Source of the DNA: Candidatus Zipacnadia bacterium
GTDB taxonomy: Bacteria; Armatimonadota; Zipacnadia; Zipacnadales; Zipacnadaceae
Length of the DNA stretch: 8,597 nucleotides
Direction of reading: 5' to 3'
Assembly (NCBI GenBank): GCA_029821455.1
Contig: JALGTI010000113.1
Span: 1-8,597 of the forward strand
Both the position numbers and the translations under genes were made by a program. A model generated the notes under the pieces. The model did not search any database, had not been told where the DNA came from, and saw only the letters and a program-made list of their open reading frames with translations. This document shows, piece by piece, positions 1 through 6,714 of this stretch. Each line of letters opens with the position of its first letter. Position 1 is the stretch's first letter.

Positions 1-1590
1 CCCCTCGAACTGCTCAGCCCACTCACGCAGCCAGCAGAAACCCTCGACGCTAATCCCACTGGACGCGCACAGCTTCCCGAAGGCAGTTCCCACCACCGCG
101 CCGGTCAAATCGTCCTGTCTGACTAGACCACGTTCCTGAGCTTCATGGGCAGCCAGTCTGAGCTCAGCCGGCAGCTTGCCATTACCCTCACAGCCTCTTC
201 GGAAGGCAGTAAAACTGCGCTGATAGGCGGCGGCCAGTCCCTGTCCGTTGCTAGTGGCGCACAGCGTGAGGACCTGCTGGAGCGGGTGCTGCCTGCCGAG
301 CGCGGCCTGGAGAGGCGCAAATCCACTTCTGACATAGCGTTCCAACAGGGCACTGCGCATCAGGTCGCTGTCGGCCAGCAAGAGAGCGCGGCCAAACGCC
401 TCACCGAACTGGATGCGCCCGGCGCGCCCGCCCATATTCTCAAAGTCGGCACAGCTTAGTGGAACCAGCGCCGGCCCCCCCTCCTGCGTGTCCTGCACCC
501 ACCGCTGGGAGTCAATAATGACATTGCGCGCCGGCAGGTTTACGCCCATCGCGAGGGTAGAGGTAGCACACAGCACGCCGATCTCCCCGGCCGCGAACGC
601 CTCCTCAATTATCTGCCGCTCCGCAAACTGCATATCGGCGTTATGGAAGGCAACCCCGGCCGCCAGTAGCTCCCACAACTCCTTGCGCATAGCGGTGGGT
701 TCCAGGTGAGCGAGGCGTTCCTGGGCGCGTTGGGCCGGCACCATCGCCGTGGTTTGGGCCACACGGTAGGCCAGTTGCTTGCTGCTGCGCTTGTCCCGCA
801 CGAATACAAGTGTAGGCTCGCCGGCCGAGGCGAAATGCGCTAGCAGTCGCAGCAGCGTTCTGCCGTTCTCGCCGGCCGTGGTCGGGAACTCCTCTTCAGC
901 CTCCTGGCCGCTGTTATGTTCCTGGTAGTAAAACACACCGTCGCACAGTGCGCCCTTGCGCAGCTCCACAGGCCGCCGGTCACAGCGAACTGGCCGCGCC
1001 TCCAGCCACTCGGCCAACTCCTCAGCGTTAGGCAGTGTTGCCGACAGTCCCACAATCTGGGGGCAGGCAGCACGCAACTCAGACAAGACGACCTCCAGGC
1101 ACGCGCCGCGCTCTGTATCGCCCAGAAGCTGCAGCTCATCGGCAATAACACAGCCCACTCCTGAGGCTAGCTGCGGAGAGTGCACCAGCAGCGAACGCAG
1201 CTTCTCTGGAACGCCGATGACGACATGGAAGTCCCTCCGCAGGATCGCCTTATCGCTGCTGCGGCGGTCGCGAGTAGCGATAAGGGTATGGATGCCCAGT
1301 GGCTCGTAGAGCTGTTGGAAGTGGAAGAACTTGGCTTCGGCTAGGGCTTTGGTCGGCACCAGATAGATGACTCGCCGGCCCTGCATCGCTGCCTGTACAG
1401 CCGCCATCTCGCCAACGAACGTCTTACCGGCGCCGGTTGGAGCGTCAACGACCACGCTTGAGCCTCCCAGCACTCCGCCCTGGCTCACCGCCAGTGCCTG
1501 CACAGGCAGCAGTTCCGGCCCATAGTGAGCCTCCCATGTTGACAGCAGGTCTTTGTGGACATTGAATGCTTCCAGAGATCGGATTCGCAT
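1..1590 (-). CDS. Ski2/Hel308-like superfamily 2 DNA helicase, C-terminus cut off by window edge
   Basis: Translating the reverse complement from the ATG at 1590-1588 gives 530 codons with no stop up to base 1. The superfamily 2 helicase motifs occur in order: a Q-like region (LLPVQALAV, residues 27-35), Walker A APTGAGKT (50-57), motif Ia VPTKALAEAK (78-87), motif II DELQ (151-154), motif III SATLP (183-187), motif IV TLVFVRDKRSSK (260-271), the family stretch FHNADMQFAERQIIEEAF (315-332), motif V ATSTLAMGVNLPAR (342-355) and motif VI NMGGRAGR (385-392). The spacing and the MGVNLPAR and GRAGR signatures match the Ski2/Hel308 group of ATP-dependent 3'-5' translocating helicases. The winged-helix and ratchet domains would lie after residue about 400 and are only partly present. 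The usual DExH is DELQ here. The start is fixed by an in-frame TGA two codons upstream and a good ribosome binding site. A LexA-type operator in its promoter suggests a DNA-repair role. It could be a diverged relative rather than true Hel308, so no symbol is given. Confidence 0.9.
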   Translation of the reverse strand, partial: MRIRSLEAFNVHKDLLSTWEAHYGPELLPVQALAVSQGGVLGGSSVVVDAPTGAGKTFVGEMAAVQAAMQGRRVIYLVPTKALAEAKFFHFQQLYEPLGIHTLIATRDRRSSDKAILRRDFHVVIGVPEKLRSLLVHSPQLASGVGCVIADELQLLGDTERGACLEVVLSELRAACPQIVGLSATLPNAEELAEWLEARPVRCDRRPVELRKGALCDGVFYYQEHNSGQEAEEEFPTTAGENGRTLLRLLAHFASAGEPTLVFVRDKRSSKQLAYRVAQTTAMVPAQRAQERLAHLEPTAMRKELWELLAAGVAFHNADMQFAERQIIEEAFAAGEIGVLCATSTLAMGVNLPARNVIIDSQRWVQDTQEGGPALVPLSCADFENMGGRAGRIQFGEAFGRALLLADSDLMRSALLERYVRSGFAPLQAALGRQHPLQQVLTLCATSNGQGLAAAYQRSFTAFRRGCEGNGKLPAELRLAAHEAQERGLVRQDDLTGAVVGTAFGKLCASSGISVEGFCWLREWAEQFEG

Positions 1591-1597
1591 AGCTCAG

Positions 1598-1604
1598 CCC
1601 CCTT
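1598..1604 (-). promoter_or_regulatory. Ribosome binding site of the helicase gene
   Basis: The - strand reads AAGGGGG, seven bases before the ATG at 1590-1588. This is purine-rich and correctly spaced, and together with the in-frame TGA just upstream it fixes the helicase start. Confidence 0.7.
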
Positions 1605-1619
1605 GATTAGCCACTTATC

Positions 1620-1648
1620 AGTATAGCGAACATTTGTTCGATTGTCAA
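1620..1648 (-). promoter_or_regulatory. Sigma70-type promoter of the helicase gene
   Basis: On the - strand a perfect -35 hexamer TTGACA (1648-1643) is followed by exactly 17 bp and the -10 hexamer TATACT (1625-1620, five of six consensus). The predicted transcription start is near 1613, giving a short leader of about 23 nt before the helicase ATG. The spacer contains the SOS palindrome, so a bound repressor would cover both hexamers. Confidence 0.85.
1627..1640. promoter_or_regulatory. LexA (SOS) box inside the helicase promoter spacer
   Basis: CGAACATTTGTTCG is a perfect inverted repeat (CGAACA-TT-TGTTCG). It fits the GAAC-N4-GTTC operator recognised by Gram-positive-type LexA (consensus CGAAC-N4-GTTCG in Bacillus and related phyla). 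It lies entirely between the -35 and -10 elements, the classical position for repression by steric block. The nearest gene it would control is the divergent helicase. The gyrB promoter is about 230 bp away, so control of gyrB from here is unlikely. LexA itself is not in this window, so the regulator is inferred. Confidence 0.8.
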
Positions 1649-1868
1649 GGGGGGATCTCATCGAAGACACCCATAGAAGTCGCCCGGAGACGAGGGACGG
1701 CAGCAGCCACCTCTTATGCTCTGTGCGTGCCTGCGCTAAATCGCTTCTATCCAAATGGCAAAAGCGCCCAGAAATGCTCCCCAGGGGCCTCATAGCGGCG
1801 ATTCCATGTAATGTAGAGCCCGATGCTTCAGGGACAATTTCTGCACACATCCGCAAGGGCTATTGCGC
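1649..1868. other. Intergenic stretch with no recognisable feature
   Basis: These 220 bases separate the helicase promoter from the gyrB promoter. I see no RNA gene, no convincing palindrome and no coding region. An open frame at 1642-1872 exists, but it would start with TTG in the -35 region of the opposite promoter, lacks a ribosome binding site and resembles nothing known. The region probably only insulates the two divergent promoters or holds activator sites not visible by eye. Confidence 0.5.
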
Positions 1869-1897
1869 TTGACTTTTTGGCGATTTTTTGTTATGAT
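1869..1897 (+). promoter_or_regulatory. gyrB(A) promoter with extended -10
   Basis: TTGACT (1869-1874, five of six consensus) is followed by a 17-bp T-rich spacer and TATGAT (1892-1897, five of six). A TG dinucleotide one base upstream of the -10 (1889-1890) makes it an extended -10 promoter. Transcription should begin near 1904, leaving a leader of about 190 nt before gyrB. No promoter of similar quality is seen between gyrB and gyrA, so it probably drives both genes. Gyrase promoters in many bacteria respond to DNA relaxation, but nothing in the sequence proves that here. Confidence 0.8.
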
Positions 1898-1903
1898 TTA
1901 GTA

Positions 1904-2094
1904 GCTATAAATGGAGGTTCCAGGGGTTGGTGAAACGCCCTGACAGTCCCCCGCGTTGGCCCAGCGAACGGAGGTGTCAGACCGGTTATTGTCTCCCGCC
2001 GGAGGCGACCATCTAGGCGCAGTCTTCCTGACCTCACATAGCCGCCCTGGACAGTAAGCAGACTACGAATTCACAGAAGGAGCAGATACGCAGT
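1904..2094 (+). promoter_or_regulatory. Structured 5' leader of gyrB
   Basis: The predicted leader is unusually long for a housekeeping gene. Its strongest structure is at 1940-1980: CTGACA (1940-1945) pairs perfectly with TGTCAG (1975-1980), then CCCCCG (1948-1953) with CGGAGG (1969-1974, one mismatch), then CGTT (1954-1957) with AGCG (1963-1966, one G-T), around the loop GGCCC. A competing stem, CAGGG (1921-1925) with CCCTG (1938-1942), shares bases 1940-1942, so the two cannot form together. A small hairpin follows at 1993-2004 (CTCC/GGAG). A 10-codon frame (ATG 1911, TGA 1941-1943) overlaps the first stem but lacks a ribosome binding site. The gyrB ribosome binding site AGAAGGAG is at 2075-2082, 12 nt before the ATG. 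It matches no riboswitch class I know, and its function is unproven. Confidence 0.45.
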
Positions 2095-4053
2095 ATGGCT
2101 CGCAAAGAAGCCTACACCGCAGCACAGATTCGTGTACTGAAGAGCCTCGAGGCGGTACGACGCCGTCCCGCGATGTACATCGGTTCCACCGGGACGCGTG
2201 GCCTTCACCACATTGTCTATGAGGTAGTGGACAACAGCATTGATGAAGCCTTTATGGATGCCTGCGACCGCATCATGGTCACCATTCATCCCGGCGACAT
2301 CATCGAGGTAGTAGACAACGGCCGGGGCATCCCAGTTGACAGGCATCCCACTGAGAAGCGCTCAGCCCTCGAGGTCGTGATGACCACCCTCCACGCTGGT
2401 GGCAAGTTCGACACCGGCAGCTACAAGGTGTCCGGTGGCCTCCACGGCGTCGGTGTCTCGTGCACCAATGCCCTCTCCGAGTGGCTGGAGGTAGAGGTGC
2501 GGCGTGATGGCAACAAGTACTTCCAGCGCTACGAACGGGGTATCCCCGCTGACAAAGTTAAGCAGAATGGCAAGTGCAAGGGCACTGGTACCACCACCAA
2601 GTTCAAGCCCGACCCCAACATCTTCCAGGAGACGGTGTTCGACTACGATATTTTCGCTAAGCGCCTGCGGGAGTTATCGTTCCTGTGTGCTGGGGTCAAG
2701 ATAACCCTGCGCGACCGGCGGCCCGGCAAAGAGCGTGAGGAAGTCTTCCACAATAAGGGCGGCATCCGCGCCTATGTACAGTTCCTAAATGAGGGTAGAG
2801 ATATCTTACACAAGCCCATTTACTTCCGCGACGAGCGCGAGGACATAGATGTGGAGATAGCGATCCAGTATAACGACAGCATCCACGACAATATCGTCTC
2901 CTATGCAAACTCCATCCACACCCAGGAGGGTGGCACGCACCTGTCGGGCTTCAAGACCGCCGTGACGCGCGCCCTCAATAGCTATGCATACTCCTCCGGG
3001 ATGCGCAAGGAAAAGGAGCGCAAGTTCACCGGCGATGAGTGCCGCGAGGGGATGACGGCTGTCGTCAATGTCAAACTGGTCGAGCCTCAGTTCGAGGGGC
3101 AGACCAAGACCAAGCTGGGCAATAGCGAGGTCGAGGGCCTGGTCTATTCCATTGCCTACGAGGGCCTCACCGACTTCCTCCAGGAAAACCCTCGGATCGC
3201 CAAGCGCATCATCACCAATGCTGATATGTCGGCCCGGGCCAATGACGCCGCCCGCAAGGCCGCCGAGGCCACTCGCAAGACTGCCCTCAGTTCCGCTGGG
3301 ATGCCGGGCAAGCTGGCCGATTGCTCGTCCCGCAATCCTGAGGAGTCCGAACTGTTTCTGGTGGAGGGCGACTCAGCCGGGGGCAATGCCAAGCAAGCCC
3401 GCGATGCGCGGCATCAGGCGGTGTTGCCGCTGCGTGGGGTTATCATCAATGTGGAGAAGAACCGGCTCGACAAGATCCTGGACAACGCCGAGATTCTGGC
3501 GATGGTGACTGCGCTCGGTGCCGGCATTTCTGTACCGACCAACAACGACAATGGCGATGGCAATGGCGACGCCGAGGCCTCCAGTAAGTTCGACCTGTCC
3601 AAGCTCCGCTATCACCGCATTATCATTATGGCTGACGCCGACGTGGATGGCTCCCACATTCGCACCTTGATCCTCACCTTCTTCTATCGCTATATGCAGG
3701 CGCTCATCCGCGAGGGCCACCTCTACATAGCCCAGCCGCCTCTATATCGCATCAAGGTTGGCCGCGATACATACTATGCCCAGGACGATGCTGAACTGCA
3801 GCGCAAGTTGGACGAGCTCGGCCGCCGCAAGGCCGATGTGGCCTACTTCAAGGGCCTCTCGGAGATGGATGCCAACGACCTGGCTGAGACCACAATGTCC
3901 CCTGAGAACCGCGTCTTGCGCCTGGTGACTCTGGAGGAGGCCGAGGACGCCGACCGCATCATCTCCATTCTGATGGGTGACAAGGTGGAGCCACGCCGCA
4001 ATTTCATCGCTGAGCACGCCCGCCACGTCGAGAAGCTTGACCTGTGGGCCTAG
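2095..4053 (+). CDS. gyrB: DNA gyrase subunit B
   Basis: GyrB hydrolyses ATP to drive strand passage in the A2B2 gyrase that negatively supercoils the chromosome. The 652-residue product shows the GHKL ATPase site: EVVDNSIDE with E43 and N47, DNGRGIP at 74-80, and GGLHGVG at 114-120. The transducer follows, with HTQEGGTHLSGF (275-286) and QTKTKLGNSE (336-345, K338). The TOPRIM domain has EGDSAGG (424-430, metal-binding E424) and DADVDG (514-519). The C-terminus is typical (LMGDKVEPRRNFI, 626-638). Its length fits the short GyrB class without the insertion of about 170 residues found in E. coli. The start matches the family, with AGAAGGAG upstream. Two oddities stand out: PLRGVI (445-450) has V449 where GyrB normally has lysine, and an Asn/Gly/Asp-rich insertion of about 14 residues (481-494) precedes the metal-binding DxD. 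gyrA follows 171 bp downstream. Confidence 0.98.
   Translation: MARKEAYTAAQIRVLKSLEAVRRRPAMYIGSTGTRGLHHIVYEVVDNSIDEAFMDACDRIMVTIHPGDIIEVVDNGRGIPVDRHPTEKRSALEVVMTTLHAGGKFDTGSYKVSGGLHGVGVSCTNALSEWLEVEVRRDGNKYFQRYERGIPADKVKQNGKCKGTGTTTKFKPDPNIFQETVFDYDIFAKRLRELSFLCAGVKITLRDRRPGKEREEVFHNKGGIRAYVQFLNEGRDILHKPIYFRDEREDIDVEIAIQYNDSIHDNIVSYANSIHTQEGGTHLSGFKTAVTRALNSYAYSSGMRKEKERKFTGDECREGMTAVVNVKLVEPQFEGQTKTKLGNSEVEGLVYSIAYEGLTDFLQENPRIAKRIITNADMSARANDAARKAAEATRKTALSSAGMPGKLADCSSRNPEESELFLVEGDSAGGNAKQARDARHQAVLPLRGVIINVEKNRLDKILDNAEILAMVTALGAGISVPTNNDNGDGNGDAEASSKFDLSKLRYHRIIIMADADVDGSHIRTLILTFFYRYMQALIREGHLYIAQPPLYRIKVGRDTYYAQDDAELQRKLDELGRRKADVAYFKGLSEMDANDLAETTMSPENRVLRLVTLEEAEDADRIISILMGDKVEPRRNFIAEHARHVEKLDLWA
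3550..3573 (+). repeat. Imperfect 12-bp tandem repeat in gyrB
   Basis: AATGGCGATGGC (3550-3561) is followed directly by AATGGCGACGCC (3562-3573), 10 of 12 bases identical. It encodes part of the Asn-Gly-Asp insertion in the GyrB TOPRIM domain, which suggests the insertion grew by slippage. It stays in frame. Confidence 0.6.
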
Positions 4054-4110
4054 CGCGGAGTGGCAGGGCCATTATAGTGGCTGTCTTCAATCGTCTACTT
4101 GTGAGCCTCT

Positions 4111-4177
4111 GTAGGGGCGTGATTTATCACGCCCACATACGCTACGACGCACAGGGCGCGATGAATCGCGCCCCTAC
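4111..4177. repeat. 67-bp palindromic interspersed-repeat element between gyrB and gyrA
   Basis: The element begins GTAGGGGCG (4111-4119) and ends with its exact inverted copy CGCCCCTAC (4169-4177). Inside are two 20-nt palindromes of the same design, GGGCGTGATTTATCACGCCC (4115-4134) and GGGCGCGATGAATCGCGCCC (4154-4173). Each has a perfect 9-bp stem and a 2-nt loop, and 19 bases separate them. The arrangement resembles paired REP/BIME-type or small MITE-like elements. It lies within the presumed gyrBA transcript, 57 bp after the gyrB stop, and would fold into strong mRNA hairpins. Neither hairpin is followed by a T-run, so it is probably not a terminator. There is only one copy in this window. 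Confidence 0.8.
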
Positions 4178-4224
4178 TAAACCCTCATCACCCGTGCTGC
4201 CGTTCATAGAAACAGGAGTAACTA

Positions 4225-6714
4225 ATGGCTGAAACCACAGCACAAAACGCAGGAGAAATCGAACCCATCTCTCTCTCCGAAGAGATGAGCACGTCGTATA
4301 TGCAGTTCGCGATGAGCACCATCATCGCACGGGCACTGCCGGACGTACGCGACGGGCTGAAGCCCTCCCAGCGCCGCATCCTCACGGCAATGAACGATGA
4401 TGGCCTCACGCCCGACCGGCCGCACTCCAAGTGCGCCGCCATCGTCGGCGAGACGATGAAGACCTACCATCCCCACGGCGACCTGGCTATCTACGACACG
4501 CTCGTGCGAATGGGCCAGGAGTTCAACGCCCGCTACCCGCTGGTTGATCCGCAGGGCAACTTCGGCTCCGTGGATGGCGACCCGCCCGGCGCGGCCCGCT
4601 ACACCGAAGCCCGCCTCTCCCCGGTTGCCGTTGCGATGCTGGCAGACCTTGAGAAGGCCACAGTGGATTTCCAGCTTACCTACAATGAGCGCAACGAGGA
4701 GCCGAAAGTGTTACCGGCTGCCTTTCCGAACCTGCTGTGTAATGGCTCTTCCGGAATCGCCGTCGGCTATGCCACCAACATGCCACCCCACAATGTCGGC
4801 GAGGTGGTGGATGCGGCTGTCGCCCTGCTGGAAAAGCCAGACATTTCGACTAAGAGGCTTCTCAAGTATATGCCAGGCCCGGACTTCCCCACCGGCGGCC
4901 TGATCCTGGGTCTCAAGAGCATTCAGGAGTACTATGAGACCGGGCGCGGCTCGATAACGATGCAGGGCCGGGCAGTCATTGAGCCGATCGAGCGCGACCG
5001 CAATGCCATCCTCATCACTGAGTTGCCATATCAAGTTGGCAAGTCCGCGCTGCTGCAGCAGATCGCCAAGCTGACGCAACAGGACAAGCTGGCGGGCATC
5101 AGCGACCTGCGGGATGAATCCGACCGCAAGGGCATGCGTGTGGTCATCGAGCTCAAACGCGAGGCCAACCCGCAGGTAGTGCTCAACCAGTTATACAAGC
5201 GCACTAACCTCCGCACCACCTTCGGCGCAAACCTCCTGGCCCTGGTGCCGACGCCCGAAGGCAGCCTCGTGCCGCGCCTGTGCACCATCAAGGACCTGCT
5301 GTCCGAGTTCCTCAAGCACCGGCGCGAGGTGGTGACCCGGCGCACCCAGTGGCTGCTGGATCAGGCCGAGGCGCGTGCGCATATAGTAGAGGGTCTGCTC
5401 AAGGCCCTCGACATCATTGACGAGGTTATCGAGCTGATCCGGGGCAGTCAGAACCGCACCGCAGCTCGTCAGGGTCTGATGAGCGAGTTAGGCTTCAGCG
5501 AGCGGCAGGCTGAGGAAATCCTCAATATGCAACTCGGCCGCCTGACCCGGCTATCCCGCGAAGAGTTAGATGACGAGCATAAGGACCTCCAGAAGCGCAT
5601 CAAGGAATACAACAAGATACTGGGCTCGGAGGATGAGAAGTCTGAAGTCATCAAGCAAGAATTGCGCGAGATCAAGCGCAAGCTGGGCGATGAGCGCAGG
5701 ACCCGCATTCTTCCCGACGAGGCCGATGACATCAATATGGAGGACCTCATTGCCCAGGAGGATATGGTCGTCACCGTCACACATGATGGCTACATCAAGC
5801 GCCTGCCGCTGGATACCTACCGCGTGCAGCGCCGGGGCGGTCGCGGCATCCTGGCCCTCAGCAAGAAAGAAGAGGACACGGTTCGGGACCTGTTCGTGGC
5901 TACCACTCACCACCTGATCCTGTGCTTCACCAACACCGGTAGGATATACCGCGCCAGGGCCTATGAGGTGCCGATGGCCAGCCGTACGGCTCGCGGCACA
6001 CCCGTCGTCAACATCGTCGCCCTGGAACCAGACGAGAGCATCACCGCAATGGTCCCGGTCGAGAGCTACGACATCGGCGGCTATCTGGTTATGGTCACCA
6101 AGCAGGGGATGGTGAAGAAGACCGCCTTAAGCGAATACGATACTCACTTCAAGACGAAGGGCATCATCGCCATCAACCTCAAGCGGGGCGACGAGCTGAA
6201 GTGGGTGCTGTGGACCGATGGCAACAAGGACATAATGCTGTGCACCAAGCTAGGCAAGGCCGTGCGCTTTGATGAGGCCCAGGTGCGGCCCACGGGACGC
6301 AACGCAGCGGGCGTTTGGGGCATCAAGCTGCGCAAGGGGGACGAGCTGGTCTCAGCAACCATCGTTGATAAGAAAGACAAACGCGACCTACTTGTGGTTG
6401 CCGAGAAGGGCCTAGGTAAGCGCACGCCGCTCTCCGAATACCGCCGCAAGGGGCGTAATATTCAGGGCGTAAGCACGCTGACGATCACGAAGAAAAACGG
6501 CAATGTCATCGGTGTGGTGGTGGTGGAGGATGACGACGAGGTGATGTGCATCACCTCCGAGGGAGTTCTCATTCGCCTGCCGGTTGCCAAGATCCGGCGC
6601 ACGGGACGCGCGGCTCAGGGCGTGAAGGTTGCGACCCCGGATGAGGGCTCCACGGTTGTGGCAGTAACCAAGGTCATCCGCCACGCCGCCGAAGCGCCGG
6701 ACGACACCTCGTAG
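4225..6714 (+). CDS. gyrA: DNA gyrase subunit A
   Basis: GyrA cuts and rejoins the gate DNA segment and wraps DNA. The 829-residue product starts at an ATG six bases after AGGAG (4214-4218). The winged-helix/quinolone-resistance region contains YHPHGDLAIYD (81-91) and the catalytic tyrosine Y126 in ARYTE, equivalent to E. coli Y122. Tower and coiled-coil segments span about 370-500. The C-terminal beta-pinwheel begins near 510 and carries the GyrA box QRRGGRG (535-541), which marks it as gyrase rather than topoisomerase IV. Repeated blade motifs run to about 815, and there is no long acidic tail. L87 occupies the position of E. coli Ser83, where serine (or alanine in mycobacteria) is usual and leucine is the classical quinolone-resistance change. 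The acidic D91 (E. coli D87) is kept. The last codon and the stop lie within a repeat shared with 8450-8466. Confidence 0.98.
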   Translation: MAETTAQNAGEIEPISLSEEMSTSYMQFAMSTIIARALPDVRDGLKPSQRRILTAMNDDGLTPDRPHSKCAAIVGETMKTYHPHGDLAIYDTLVRMGQEFNARYPLVDPQGNFGSVDGDPPGAARYTEARLSPVAVAMLADLEKATVDFQLTYNERNEEPKVLPAAFPNLLCNGSSGIAVGYATNMPPHNVGEVVDAAVALLEKPDISTKRLLKYMPGPDFPTGGLILGLKSIQEYYETGRGSITMQGRAVIEPIERDRNAILITELPYQVGKSALLQQIAKLTQQDKLAGISDLRDESDRKGMRVVIELKREANPQVVLNQLYKRTNLRTTFGANLLALVPTPEGSLVPRLCTIKDLLSEFLKHRREVVTRRTQWLLDQAEARAHIVEGLLKALDIIDEVIELIRGSQNRTAARQGLMSELGFSERQAEEILNMQLGRLTRLSREELDDEHKDLQKRIKEYNKILGSEDEKSEVIKQELREIKRKLGDERRTRILPDEADDINMEDLIAQEDMVVTVTHDGYIKRLPLDTYRVQRRGGRGILALSKKEEDTVRDLFVATTHHLILCFTNTGRIYRARAYEVPMASRTARGTPVVNIVALEPDESITAMVPVESYDIGGYLVMVTKQGMVKKTALSEYDTHFKTKGIIAINLKRGDELKWVLWTDGNKDIMLCTKLGKAVRFDEAQVRPTGRNAAGVWGIKLRKGDELVSATIVDKKDKRDLLVVAEKGLGKRTPLSEYRRKGRNIQGVSTLTITKKNGNVIGVVVVEDDDEVMCITSEGVLIRLPVAKIRRTGRAAQGVKVATPDEGSTVVAVTKVIRHAAEAPDDTS

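Noticed and set aside
1485..1856. 123-codon - strand frame overlapping the helicase start
   Set aside because: It is out of frame with the helicase and crosses its promoter and SOS box. The helicase frame carries all the conserved motifs.
1642..1872. 76-codon open frame on the + strand between the divergent promoters
   Set aside because: It starts with TTG inside the -35 region of the helicase promoter, has no ribosome binding site, resembles no known family, and ends by the gyrB -35 element.
1911..1943. Ten-codon leader peptide in the gyrB 5' leader
   Set aside because: There is no ribosome binding site and only about 7 nt between the predicted transcription start and its ATG. It is mentioned in the leader entry but not called as a gene.
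3373..3720. Long antisense open frames within gyrB and gyrA
   Set aside because: They are shadows of GC-rich codon use in the certain genes on the + strand, with no family resemblance or ribosome binding sites.
4111..4177. Possible CRISPR or intrinsic terminator between gyrB and gyrA
   Set aside because: There are only two palindromes, differing in sequence, with a single spacer and no T-run, so neither a CRISPR array nor a terminator is supported.
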